Both the position numbers and the translations under genes were made by a program. Below the pieces are notes generated by a model that saw only the letters and a list, made by a program, of their open reading frames with translations, ran no database searches and was not told where the DNA came from. A DNA stretch of 64,000 nucleotides. Origin: Sphingobacterium sp. UGAL515B_05 (GTDB taxonomy: Bacteria > Bacteroidota > Bacteroidia > Sphingobacteriales > Sphingobacteriaceae). Shown here one piece after another: positions 46,865 through 55,052 of this stretch (its first letter is position 1; each line of letters starts with the position of its first letter). The DNA lies in assembly GCF_033097525.1 (NCBI RefSeq), contig NZ_CP109907.1:5580001-5644000 (forward strand), read 5' to 3'.

Positions 46865-47716
46865 TTATACTTCATCAAGAAGAAATTCACGTGGCGATAT
46901 ACCCTTATGGCGCTTAAAGTAATTGGAGAAACTGGCCACATCGTTAAACTGCATTTCTTCGGCAATATCCTTTATTTTTTTTCTCGAAATTTTCATTTCA
47001 TGAATAACTTCATTAAGTACTGTTTTGGCAATAAACGAAATGGCAGTTATATTTAAATGTTTTTTGCAGAGTACATTTATGTAATTGGCTGTCAATCCCA
47101 CTTTTTCGGCATAAAAGGCAACGCTTCTATTTTCTCGCCAATGCGTCATGATCAACAGAGAAAGTTTATTAAAAAACAAATCCGGTTTATCAAAGACCGG
47201 ATGGTCTACTTCGCCTAGCATTTTACGGAGAATCAGCATGGTCACGATTCGGATCCGCGATAAGACAATTTCCTGCAAACCATTACTGTCAGTAACTTCT
47301 CTTTTTATGTCGTCAAACTCATATCTCACCTTGTAGAAGGTAGAGACATCCAAATGTATCACTGGATTTCTCTTGTAATATTCAACGGGATAAACGAGAA
47401 AACCTTCCAGCATTTTAAACATCTTAGCCGACACAAAAATCAGCTGTATCTTGACCTTCTCCCCTTTGATATCCCAACTATGCAATTGCCCAGGGAAAAG
47501 AAAATGAATTTGCCGGTCCACAATGGGATAAGTGAGCTGATCAATTTTGTGAACCCCAGTACCCTGTTCGATCAGTAAAATTGAAAAAAAATCCAATCCC
47601 GTAAGCTCTTTCCGAAACAAGGGTTTGTCAACATCGAAACAGATAATCTCTCCATCGACTCTTTTTTTCCGTTGAAAATCACTAAATAATTCTATTTCGT
47701 AATTCCTTTTTCTCAT
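46865..47716 (-). CDS. AraC-family regulator (fimbrillin-locus group), copy 2
   Basis: The 283-residue protein has the same layout: GVHKIDQLTYPI, IHFLFPGQLHSWDIKG, then HTH helices VAFYAEKVGLTANYINVLCKKHL and KIKDIAEEMQFNDVASFSNYF. It lies just downstream of the first peptide/fimbrillin operon, on the same strand but with a 220-bp gap. It is the likeliest local regulator of that operon, though no site was proven. Confidence 0.85.
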   Translation of the reverse strand: MRKRNYEIELFSDFQRKKRVDGEIICFDVDKPLFRKELTGLDFFSILLIEQGTGVHKIDQLTYPIVDRQIHFLFPGQLHSWDIKGEKVKIQLIFVSAKMFKMLEGFLVYPVEYYKRNPVIHLDVSTFYKVRYEFDDIKREVTDSNGLQEIVLSRIRIVTMLILRKMLGEVDHPVFDKPDLFFNKLSLLIMTHWRENRSVAFYAEKVGLTANYINVLCKKHLNITAISFIAKTVLNEVIHEMKISRKKIKDIAEEMQFNDVASFSNYFKRHKGISPREFLLDEV

Positions 47717-47938
47717 TCAATATCCCCCTTAAGTCATCCGTCAATTGACCTGATTTAAAAATAATTTTTTCATGATCGATGAAGCAAAATCTTGATAAAA
47801 CACAGGACCACCAACCTGGTCCAAGCAACTGAAGTTAGTACCGCGAAAAGAAGCTATTCGGATGCATTAATTCACGATGAGCGTTAATTAATGCATCCCT
47901 AATCAGCCTTCCTATAGCGGTCCATTAACCCTGAAGTA

Positions 47939-49594
47939 TTATTTTTGGATCGCAATACAGCGTATCGTCATCCCGGTTGCTTTGCTAAGGTTAGCAGGCT
48001 GGCTATTGTTGCTCTGATCGATGGAAGCACTATTTTGCAGTGCAGAAAAGCGAGTGAGGTTACTCCCAGATACAGAGGAAGTCCAATAGGCTCCATTTCC
48101 GCCACGCCAGTAAAGAATGCCTTGTGCGGCATTACGATATCCCGCCGCCGGAAAAGTTAATTTGACGTTTGGATCGGTCTTACTTGTCATGACCTTTGCC
48201 GCACCAACAGTATTTGCCGTCGAATTATTGGCCCACGTTCCAATATTGCTTGCCGAAGAATTATCGATCAGATGTTGGTATTCCTGTGCAGTAGGCACAC
48301 GATAACCATTTGGACAAGGATCTGCCGCAGTTTTTGTCGGCGATGCCTCCGTTCCACTATTCCAGGCATTATCAGCCGCAACACTGGTATTCCAACCTGA
48401 AATTGCGCCACTACCTGTAGAAGAGGTGGCTACAACAGCCGCACGTCCGTACTGGTAATAGTTGCCAAGTAACGCTGCCGAACTTGGATTTTGGTCAGGA
48501 TTAAGGCTTGTATCGGCCCCTAAATTATGTCTCATCCAAATTTGGTCGCCGATCTTTGTCGCATACTGTCCGAGGTACACCAGGTTGCCATCCCTAGGTT
48601 CGATGGTCAGGTTGAGTCTGTAAGCTACGCCTGGCGTAATGTTCAAATTGGTAATTGGCGGCATATCCGTACGTGTCAATGTACCGATTGTTAATTTCGA
48701 AAAGGTTAACGTAGCGGTCGTAGATTGACCGTTCAAGATATTGATTCCTGTAACCGATGCTGTGTTAAAGCCAGTAAATCCGACCGCAAGATTTCCTGCG
48801 GTACCTATTCGGGTTATTGTACCATCAGACAATGCTATAGACGCATTTGGATAATGTGAATCGAAGGCCGCCTCGAGTTCTTTAATAGACTTACCTGTTG
48901 CAGACGCATCTACTGTTGTTGTAATCTCGCTGAACTGGTGGACAAAAACGATATTTAGGTAATTATCACCAGAAGATGAAATAAGCATGTCTTTTCGAAA
49001 ATACATGAAGTCGGCTGTCCCTTCCAAAGACGAGATTGATGTGCCATCCAGCGTTTTATTATTGTCGTCCTGGAAGTTTACAGCGGCATTAGCCGATGTA
49101 CTGTTGATCGAATATGCAACAAATTTATACGTTGCCCCACCATGAAGCAGCAAAGCCGCGGTATTGGATTCAAGCCCGCGCGTGTAATCTCTTTCGGCCA
49201 CATAATGTCCGGTAGCATCGTAGACCAATAGTTTATACTGGGTATTAGGCTTCATATCGCTTATAGTACGCGCTTTTTTCCCGGAAACCATCGACTCCGC
49301 TTTGGTCACCTGTGTGGTCACCGGACTCCAAGTAACGGTCAAATCGAAGTCTTTATCAATAGGGAGACGACGTCGCTGAGCAGCATTTGCCTGCCGAGAA
49401 GTGGTTAAATGATCAGCAGTAGTCTGATTTGCAGAGACATCAGCAAATTGTGCAACAGATGCCGTAATTTTTACTTCCATTGTCCCCAAAGCGACTTGCC
49501 CTTTATCTTTTTTACAGGAGGACACCATACCCGCTAACAGGAACAACATCACGCCAATAAATTCAATCGATAAACTCATTTTTACATCTTTCAT
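47939..49594 (-). CDS. Fimbrillin-like lipoprotein with FISUMP-type C-domain, copy 1
   Basis: The 551-residue lipoprotein (MVSSC, about residue 27) has fimbrillin-like beta-domains (about 30-340), with KLLVYDATGHYVAERDY, HGGATYKFVAYS and DNYLNIVFVHQFSEI. The C-terminal FISUMP-type module (about 350-551) reads QIWMRHNLGADTS, NPSSAALLGNYYQYGR, GYRVPTAQEYQ and TGMTIRCIAIQK. Such proteins form or decorate surface fimbriae in Bacteroidota. It follows a small peptide gene with a 27-bp gap and is probably co-transcribed with it. Confidence 0.8.
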   Translation of the reverse strand: MKDVKMSLSIEFIGVMLFLLAGMVSSCKKDKGQVALGTMEVKITASVAQFADVSANQTTADHLTTSRQANAAQRRRLPIDKDFDLTVTWSPVTTQVTKAESMVSGKKARTISDMKPNTQYKLLVYDATGHYVAERDYTRGLESNTAALLLHGGATYKFVAYSINSTSANAAVNFQDDNNKTLDGTSISSLEGTADFMYFRKDMLISSSGDNYLNIVFVHQFSEITTTVDASATGKSIKELEAAFDSHYPNASIALSDGTITRIGTAGNLAVGFTGFNTASVTGINILNGQSTTATLTFSKLTIGTLTRTDMPPITNLNITPGVAYRLNLTIEPRDGNLVYLGQYATKIGDQIWMRHNLGADTSLNPDQNPSSAALLGNYYQYGRAAVVATSSTGSGAISGWNTSVAADNAWNSGTEASPTKTAADPCPNGYRVPTAQEYQHLIDNSSASNIGTWANNSTANTVGAAKVMTSKTDPNVKLTFPAAGYRNAAQGILYWRGGNGAYWTSSVSGSNLTRFSALQNSASIDQSNNSQPANLSKATGMTIRCIAIQK

Positions 49595-49621
49595 AATCTT
49601 ACTTATTCATCTCTTTTTTTA

Positions 49622-49801
49622 TTACCAGCCTAGGTTACGGTTGTCGTCGGCTTTATTTTCCCACTGATCTTTCACCTCATTCGATTCACTTGTTGGTTGC
49701 GTGGGTGTTGAACCTGCTCCGATACCTTCTTCCATCATAATTTTGATAACCTCCATTTGTGGGGCTTCATAAAATGATTTCTTTTTGTTTTCAGTTTTCA
49801 T
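49622..49801 (-). CDS. 59-residue peptide upstream of fimbrillin-like gene, copy 1
   Basis: This short gene encodes MKTENKKKSFYEAPQMEVIK and then IMMEEGIGAGSTPT, followed by a polar tail ending DDNRNLGW. It shares a frame with the 53205 peptide: start MKT, basic stretch, Y-x-AP-x-x-E, hydrophobic/acidic helix, GS-type turn, acidic tail with Trp. There is no signal peptide. Such Y-AP-E-leader peptides are widespread in Bacteroidota near surface-protein genes. The role is unknown; a RiPP-like precursor with a cleavable leader is one possibility. Confidence 0.65.
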   Translation of the reverse strand: MKTENKKKSFYEAPQMEVIKIMMEEGIGAGSTPTQPTSESNEVKDQWENKADDNRNLGW

Positions 49802-49857
49802 AATTAATCGTATTCAAAAGATAATTGGACTTTATTTTTTATTCCAATCGCAGCCTT

Positions 49858-49868
49858 ATCGTTGCAAA
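49858..49868 (-). promoter_or_regulatory. Conserved 11-bp element upstream of peptide operon 1
   Basis: On the minus strand the sequence TTTGCAACGAT lies 57 bp before the peptide start. The same 11-mer occurs upstream of the second operon (53443-53453). There, TAAATTTG in front of it fits the -7 box TAnnTTTG, so it may mark the transcription start region. Here the -7 fit is poorer. A shared regulator or promoter is inferred. Confidence 0.5.
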
Positions 49869-50252
49869 AAATTGCTTCTTCCATAAGGGTTGACGAGTCA
49901 GATTATCTAAATTTATCGGATATTTCTTTATTGTACCAATCGGCCTCACCTTATCGAAAACTTGACCTAAACCAAAGAAAATACTTTTCAACAAAAAGAA
50001 TAAAAAACTAAAAACCAAGTGTTTAAATAAAAAAGAACGCTTAAAATCAATTGGTAAAATAGATCATTTTCGCTTTTTTTTGTTAGAGTTTTAACAAGAG
50101 AAGGAAGAAAACCAACAATTCTTTTTGACGCTATAGCTTGTCTTTGTCACGCGATAGCTGGGCCTTTCTTCAAAACAGCCTGAAGTTGCTCCAAAGCAAT
50201 TCCCGCTGCAATATATTTTTCAATAAAATGAAATCTTGTCTTCTTAATCGAG

Positions 50253-50286
50253 GATTAGGAAAACTACTTCCATGATTAGGAAAACT
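50253..50286. repeat. Direct repeat, 13 bp at 21-bp spacing
   Basis: GATTAGGAAAACT occurs exactly at 50253-50265 and 50274-50286, separated by 8 bp. A 21-bp period is two helical turns and matches AraC-type tandem half-sites. It lies about 230 bp upstream of the AraC gene at 50513. Confidence 0.7.
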
Positions 50287-50512
50287 TTTTCTCCTATCCC
50301 TTTCCTTAATTTTGAATGTTCGATCTTTTTCAGTGTTAAAACAGGCTCTAATCACCTCCTGCCTTTATCTGCAGGAAAAAGACTTGGCGATAGACACTCA
50401 TAAAAAAGAAGAAAACTGACGAGCAGTGTTCGAAGTTTTCTATCTCTTTGATGGGGCTATTTACGAATGCAAAAGATAATATAAATTATAGATAGAGATA
50501 ATAACATACTAA

Positions 50513-51400
50513 ATGCAATTACGGACAAATATTTTAAATGGGCCCGATCAGAATGTCGACGTGAAAGACCATATCGTCTACTTACCCTTATTTGGTGCAA
50601 GTGCAGCAGGGGAATTTCAATCTTCCGATGCCTATGTTTTCTTTTTCTTTGAAAAGGGTGACGGCCTGCATAGCATCGATTATCTGGATTATCCGGTAAA
50701 ATCTTCGGAAGTTCACATTACATTTCCCAATCAAGTGCAATCGTGGACTTTTCAGACCGACAGCATTGGACACAGGCTCATCGTCAGTAATACGTTTATT
50801 GCACAATTGATGAATGAGGCTGATCAGTTTAATTATGCCACCAACAAATTTCCGGTAATAAAGGTCTCAGATTTTGATTTCAAAGATTTAGTGGCTAACC
50901 TGAAAGTTATCGCGCGGGAACTCGCGCGACCACAAATCAATTGGCAGATTGTCAACCTACGTGTTCGTTTGATATTGCTAATTCTTAACGCAAAGATTTC
51001 GGCTGAGCTTCATTCGTCTAAAAAAACAAGCAACAGCAACATCATTACTATAGCAGACAATTTCAAAGCGCTGCTCAACAAGCACATTAGAGAGACACGT
51101 TCAGTACATTTCTATTCGGATGAATTATTTGTTAGTGCCAATTACCTGGGAATATTATGCAAGCGTGTTTTTGGCAAAAGTGCGAAAACTATTATCAATG
51201 AAAGACTGCTCCTGGAGGCAAAAAGATTATTACTGGGCACCAATTATTCCGTTAAGGAAATCGCATACAAACTTGGGTTTACCGATATGGCTAATTTTTC
51301 GTCTTTTATCAAGCATATGACTGGAAATAGTCCGAAAGAAATCCGTCAGCAGCAAGCGGAGAGCACCGGGACGGCACAGTCACAGCTCGTCTCGGAATAA
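50513..51400 (+). CDS. AraC-family regulator (fimbrillin-locus group), copy 3
   Basis: The 295-residue protein has the cupin-like N-domain with GLHSIDYLDYPV and VHITFPNQVQSWTFQ, and the HTH region SVHFYSDELFVSANYLGILCKRVF and SVKEIAYKLGFTDMANFSSFI. It resembles the other two regulators in this stretch. It sits between the two peptide/fimbrillin operons, on the opposite strand and convergent with operon 2. The 13-bp direct repeat upstream could be its own or its target site. Confidence 0.85.
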   Translation: MQLRTNILNGPDQNVDVKDHIVYLPLFGASAAGEFQSSDAYVFFFFEKGDGLHSIDYLDYPVKSSEVHITFPNQVQSWTFQTDSIGHRLIVSNTFIAQLMNEADQFNYATNKFPVIKVSDFDFKDLVANLKVIARELARPQINWQIVNLRVRLILLILNAKISAELHSSKKTSNSNIITIADNFKALLNKHIRETRSVHFYSDELFVSANYLGILCKRVFGKSAKTIINERLLLEAKRLLLGTNYSVKEIAYKLGFTDMANFSSFIKHMTGNSPKEIRQQQAESTGTAQSQLVSE

Positions 51401-51501
51401 TCAAGAAGGACAAGTCCATCAAGTGACCTGCCCTTCGTTCATTACATGGAAAATATAAAGTTAAACGGTTGCCGATGTAGTTACATCACCTTACCACCAT
51501 T

Positions 51502-53199
51502 TTAATTGTTCACAACGTTACGTACACAGCGTATAACAGTACCCAAGCTGGGTGCAGTCTGTATAATAGACGTATTTCCATAGGTGCCATTATTAACTTG
51601 TGCATATAGCACGTAGTTATTGTTATTTGCTGTATTAAACTGGTTACTACGATATTGAATTGTTCCGGTTCCATTGGAACTTCCAGAAGGAATTTCCTGA
51701 ATATTACCATTCGCATCCCGATAGCCGTAAAATGATAGTACCAAATTGTTATCTGGATAGGCGGAATTTGCCGGCTGAGAACCAAACCAGGCAATACTAT
51801 AGCGATAGCCATCCGCCACCTGCAACATAGATACAGTACGGTTTGTATTTTGTGACAGCTGCGTCATTTCCTTTGGATTGTTAAGTTCTTGCGGTAATCT
51901 CCAAGTTCCCTCCGGATAAACGCGCCTACACTCATCTACAGAGCCATAATCTGTACCACTAGGAACCGTTGTTCCAAAGTTCCAATACTCCGTATTTACA
52001 TTCGCATAAGCATAGTTATTGTTTGGCCGGAAACGATAGGCATCCGAATTACCGGCACTATAGGATCCGCCATACAATTTGTTCACATCATAAATCAGAT
52101 TTGTTCTAGCCCAAATGAGTCCATTGATGTTAATTCCTGACTCGATCAATCTGATACTCGTGCTCGATAAAGTTCCCTTCGTAAGGTTCAAGGCATTGCT
52201 ATGTGCAATGGGAACTATCGTATTGGCCGCAAATGTACGGATCGTATTATCGTCGAGCGTAATCTGAAGTGCATTTAGCTTCACACATAGATTATTTGCA
52301 GGAATGGTCGTATTACTGGCTGTAAAGAAACGGCCGATTTTTTCGGCATTTCCCCAGCGGTTATCGACGATCTGCATTTGGTCGCCCCGAAGCGGATCAG
52401 CATCACGGAGATTGGCGAAAGTGCCATTAAAAATATTAAAATCACCTGTCTGAACAATATTACTAAAAGAGCCTCCTGTCCCCTGACCTATGCTCAGAAC
52501 CGAATTATCCATCAGCCCGCCAAACAAGCCACGTGTATTTAAACTTAATTCGATAGCCGCCATCTGACGTAAAAACAAGATGTCAAGATAATTTTCACCT
52601 TCTTGCCCCGTGATCGCTCCGGACGCAAACATAAAATCCCTGTTGGCAAGATCAGCACCTTGAATGGAACCCGATCCATCGATGTCAGGGGCTGTACTTT
52701 GGTCATTGACTGAAATGGCATACCAGTGATACGCGGTATTAACAGCAATCCTTAAATTCGGATCCTGATCAGCAGTGAGTACTTCATTATAAATCGGCGT
52801 CGAATTGCCGTCTTTCATAAAAATCAACCTAAATTTAATGCTGTTATTAAGAGGAACATCTGCTGCTCGCAGCGGCGAAGTAGCGGAAGCAGCCTTTAGA
52901 CCGTTTGTTTGCGCTGCACTGGCATTACTCTGCACAGTTGTTGTAAAATCAAAATCCTTTCCGCCATGGATAAGCAGTGGTGGGGTTGATTTTGATATAG
53001 AAGCCAATTTTTCACCGGTTCTATTTTCCGTTTCATTGATCCTATTGATTTGCCCATCGGCAATAAACCGGGCCGAACGAATAGTCAAATTGCCACTTAA
53101 CGCTTGTTCTTGCTTGTCCTTAATTGAACAGGATGTGGAAAAAAAAAGCAGTGCCCCCAAAAGGACACCGAAGTTAAAATTTTTAAGAACCTTTACCAT
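51502..53199 (-). CDS. Fimbrillin-like lipoprotein with FISUMP-type C-domain, copy 2
   Basis: The 565-residue lipoprotein (STSC, about residue 24) mirrors copy 1. Shared stretches are LLIHGGKDFDF, KFRLIFMKDG, AYHWYAISVND, GENYLDILFLRQMAAIEL, a FISUMP start GLIWARTNLIYD, WRLPQELNN and the final IRCVRNVVNN. It starts 5 bp after the second peptide gene, so the two are co-translated. The two lipoproteins are alike in architecture but diverged in sequence, so the module duplicated long ago or came from different sources. Confidence 0.8.
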   Translation of the reverse strand: MVKVLKNFNFGVLLGALLFFSTSCSIKDKQEQALSGNLTIRSARFIADGQINRINETENRTGEKLASISKSTPPLLIHGGKDFDFTTTVQSNASAAQTNGLKAASATSPLRAADVPLNNSIKFRLIFMKDGNSTPIYNEVLTADQDPNLRIAVNTAYHWYAISVNDQSTAPDIDGSGSIQGADLANRDFMFASGAITGQEGENYLDILFLRQMAAIELSLNTRGLFGGLMDNSVLSIGQGTGGSFSNIVQTGDFNIFNGTFANLRDADPLRGDQMQIVDNRWGNAEKIGRFFTASNTTIPANNLCVKLNALQITLDDNTIRTFAANTIVPIAHSNALNLTKGTLSSTSIRLIESGININGLIWARTNLIYDVNKLYGGSYSAGNSDAYRFRPNNNYAYANVNTEYWNFGTTVPSGTDYGSVDECRRVYPEGTWRLPQELNNPKEMTQLSQNTNRTVSMLQVADGYRYSIAWFGSQPANSAYPDNNLVLSFYGYRDANGNIQEIPSGSSNGTGTIQYRSNQFNTANNNNYVLYAQVNNGTYGNTSIIQTAPSLGTVIRCVRNVVNN

Positions 53200-53204
53200 A
53201 ATAC

Positions 53205-53405
53205 TTATAGATCAAAATCTTTGTTATTGGACCAGCCCGCATCGTACGATTGCTCCATGACTGATTGTCCGTTTGCTCCATGTCCTTCTCCCCCAGTATT
53301 TACATTACCTGATCCGGCTGCAATAGACTGTTCAAATTCAATTTGAAAGGCTTCTACTTTTGGTGCAACATATTTCAGTTTTTGTCCTTTTTGATGTGTT
53401 TTCAT
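53205..53405 (-). CDS. 66-residue peptide upstream of fimbrillin-like gene, copy 2
   Basis: The peptide reads MKTHQKGQKLKYVAPKVEAF then QIEFEQSIAAGSG, followed by a Gly/Asn-rich stretch and an acidic C-terminus (DAGWSNNKDFDL). It shares the MKT...Y-AP-E-GS layout of the 49622 peptide, with a Gly-rich tail instead of a Thr/Pro/Ser-rich one. The conserved leader next to a variable tail resembles precursor peptides, but no maturation enzyme is adjacent. There is no signal peptide. Confidence 0.65.
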   Translation of the reverse strand: MKTHQKGQKLKYVAPKVEAFQIEFEQSIAAGSGNVNTGGEGHGANGQSVMEQSYDAGWSNNKDFDL

Positions 53406-53442
53406 TTGTCGCGCTGTTTTTTAATTATGTTTAAATAAAAAA

Positions 53443-53453
53443 ATCGTTGCAAA
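53443..53453 (-). promoter_or_regulatory. Conserved 11-bp element upstream of peptide operon 2
   Basis: On the minus strand TAAATTTGCAACGAT includes a -7-like box TAAATTTG (TAnnTTTG) and the 11-mer TTTGCAACGAT that also precedes operon 1. It lies 38 bp before the peptide start. A promoter core is the simplest reading. Confidence 0.55.
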
Positions 53454-53636
53454 TTTACAGCACATCTTTCTGGCTAGGATTATGAGAATTCTATCAAGAA
53501 TTGTTAAAATTCGCTATATTGATCAAATGCTGTTAGGCCAGCCACCGAAATCCCGACATCATGGTCACAGGACTTTTGCATAAGCACAGCAAATTCATTG
53601 GAAAAGGATATAGTCGATTTTTTTCCAGGAATAGAT

Positions 53637-53672
53637 AAAAAAGTAAAGGTCGGACTTGCGCCCGACCTTTAC
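53637..53672 (-). terminator. Intrinsic terminator, minus strand
   Basis: An 11-bp perfect stem (GTAAAGGTCGG / CCGACCTTTAC) with an 8-base loop is followed on the minus strand by six T. The gene it ends is the 210-residue membrane protein whose stop is 215 bp upstream, or an unannotated small transcript. Confidence 0.75.
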
Positions 53673-53886
53673 ATCCATTTTTACCCTGGGATTCCATTGG
53701 ATACTGAAACTGACGCAATTTTAGTTTACAGCTCAATCTTCCTCCCAAAACTATCAAATTATATATCCTCACAAAGATCGGATTCAAACTTCATAGATTA
53801 GTTTATCTCATTATTAAACTATTTTATGGTTTTATCTATTTGAACTTTTTTCCATTCCCAGGATGTTCATGCGATAAGGCCACGCG

Positions 53887-54519
53887 CTAATAGCTAAACC
53901 AAACAACAAGCAAAATAAGCCATTGCACAAAGATACATAACCAAAAGGATTTGCTACTTGGTTCTGTTAAGATTTCGAGTACCTGCATAAACTTCGATCT
54001 TAGGATCGCATAAAAGCTATCGTTCTTGTCTAAATCGAGTGCATCAAATTTCACTTTATTCAGGCCAAAAACGACAATTCGTTTCACCCAAGGGTTCTCA
54101 ATTTTGGTATTTTTCACGTCATTGATCAATTTAAGTTTCGCAAAAGAATAATCAGCGACATTTTGTATTACGTCGGGCTGATTCGATTGAAAAACCAACA
54201 TCGCTTTATCAAATGCTGGAAGAATGAGATCATCCTGCCTTTCCTCTACAACAAGACTTGCAATCTTTGAAAACACATATTTGTTGCTAAAAATAAAAAG
54301 TAGTACAGGGAGCAGGATCAATCCAATCAACCAAATGAATCTAGCTGCGGCTTGCGCAGGACTGACCGTCGAAAAGAAAGCTTCATGGCTAGCCTTAAAC
54401 TGTAAACTGCCAACCACCAAATACAGTAAAGTCGAAACAATAGCCAGCAAATAATATTTGACTAAGCTTTTTGTCCCCAATACGCTCAATTTTTTTAAAT
54501 ACGATAACTGCGTTTTCAT
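53887..54519 (-). CDS. Hypothetical membrane protein
   Basis: The 210-residue protein has three likely membrane helices (about 20-38, 63-80 and 190-208) and a soluble middle of ~100 residues rich in charged residues (VVEERQDD, NDVKNTKIENP). No family is recognised. It is divergent from the ArsR operon with a 211-bp shared spacer. Confidence 0.55.
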   Translation of the reverse strand: MKTQLSYLKKLSVLGTKSLVKYYLLAIVSTLLYLVVGSLQFKASHEAFFSTVSPAQAAARFIWLIGLILLPVLLFIFSNKYVFSKIASLVVEERQDDLILPAFDKAMLVFQSNQPDVIQNVADYSFAKLKLINDVKNTKIENPWVKRIVVFGLNKVKFDALDLDKNDSFYAILRSKFMQVLEILTEPSSKSFWLCIFVQWLILLVVWFSY

Positions 54520-54682
54520 CCTGTTAAAATTAATTACTCTAATTTAGCATTATTCACCAAACATTGATCCATAGGTTTAATTCCCGATCGCTTTCATTTT
54601 AAATCCGCTAGGAAAAAATTTTTATTCGTTGATCCACGTTAGCCCACCCCACCTACTTCCTTATAAATAATTTATAAAAAAT

Positions 54683-54713
54683 TTGCGTAGCCAAATAACT
54701 ACACTTATATTCG
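54683..54713 (+). promoter_or_regulatory. Promoter and probable ArsR operator
   Basis: TTG (54683-54685) and TATATTCG (54706-54713) are spaced by 20 bp, fitting Bacteroidota -33/-7 boxes, 17 bp before the ArsR start. Inside the spacer lies an imperfect palindrome with GTAG (54687) and CTAC (54699). Repressor binding there would block RNA polymerase, consistent with autoregulation. Confidence 0.6.
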
Positions 54714-54730
54714 TAATCAAATAAATCAAT

Positions 54731-55051
54731 ATGAACTTAAGACGAGATGTTTTCCAAGCTATAGCAGACCCAACCAGAAGAGCAATTTTACTTCTTCTAG
54801 CCTCACAAGCCATGACTGCAGGTGCAATTGCAGCCAATTTCAATACGGCAAGACCGACCGTTTCAAAGCATTTGCAAATATTGACGGAATGTGAATTATT
54901 AAAGTCTCAACAAAATGGACGTGAGATATACTACCAACTGAACCCAGCAAAGATGAAAGAAATTGCGGATTTTATCGAACCTTTCCGTCAAATGTGGGAC
55001 GACAGATTCAACAAATTGGAAGCTATTATGCAAAACTACAAGAACAAATAA
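54731..55051 (+). CDS. ArsR-family repressor
   Basis: The 106-residue winged-helix protein has the ArsR DNA-binding core [41 protein letters not shown] and wing [11 protein letters not shown]. No metal-binding cysteine box is seen, which fits the subgroup linked to AHSA1-domain partners. It heads a three-gene operon, 1 bp before the AHSA1 gene, and probably represses its own promoter. Confidence 0.9.
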   Translation: MNLRRDVFQAIADPTRRAILLLLASQAMTAGAIAANFNTARPTVSKHLQILTECELLKSQQNGREIYYQLNPAKMKEIADFIEPFRQMWDDRFNKLEAIMQNYKNK

Positions 55052-55052
55052 T

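Larger units (their letters stand above)
49802..50512. other. 711-bp divergent regulatory spacer
   Basis: Spacer between the first peptide operon (minus) and the AraC regulator (plus). It holds the conserved 11-bp element at 49858, the 13-bp direct repeat at 50253-50286, and a small hairpin CCTGC/GCAGG near 50360-50380. The minus frame at 50170-50355 has no coding character and is rejected. Confidence 0.5.
53406..53886. other. 481-bp promoter region of operon 2 plus hairpin
   Basis: It contains the 11-bp element at 53443-53453 and a minus-strand hairpin terminator at 53637-53672. Frames on both strands at 53533-53801 look open but read like shadows; the plus frame (TTG 53598, ending at 53801) has coding-like residues but no homologue or start context, and it overlaps the hairpin. 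Confidence 0.45.

Noticed and set aside
50170-50355. 61-codon minus-strand frame
   Set aside because: It covers the direct repeat region and reads like chance sequence rich in R, K and F.
53598-53801. Plus-strand frame of 67 codons with TTG start
   Set aside because: Some residues look coding-like, but it overlaps a clear minus-strand terminator and has no start signal or recognisable family.
54963-55052. Longer start for the AHSA1 protein
   Set aside because: These codons overlap the end of arsR in another frame; the ATG at 55053 matches the family N-terminus.
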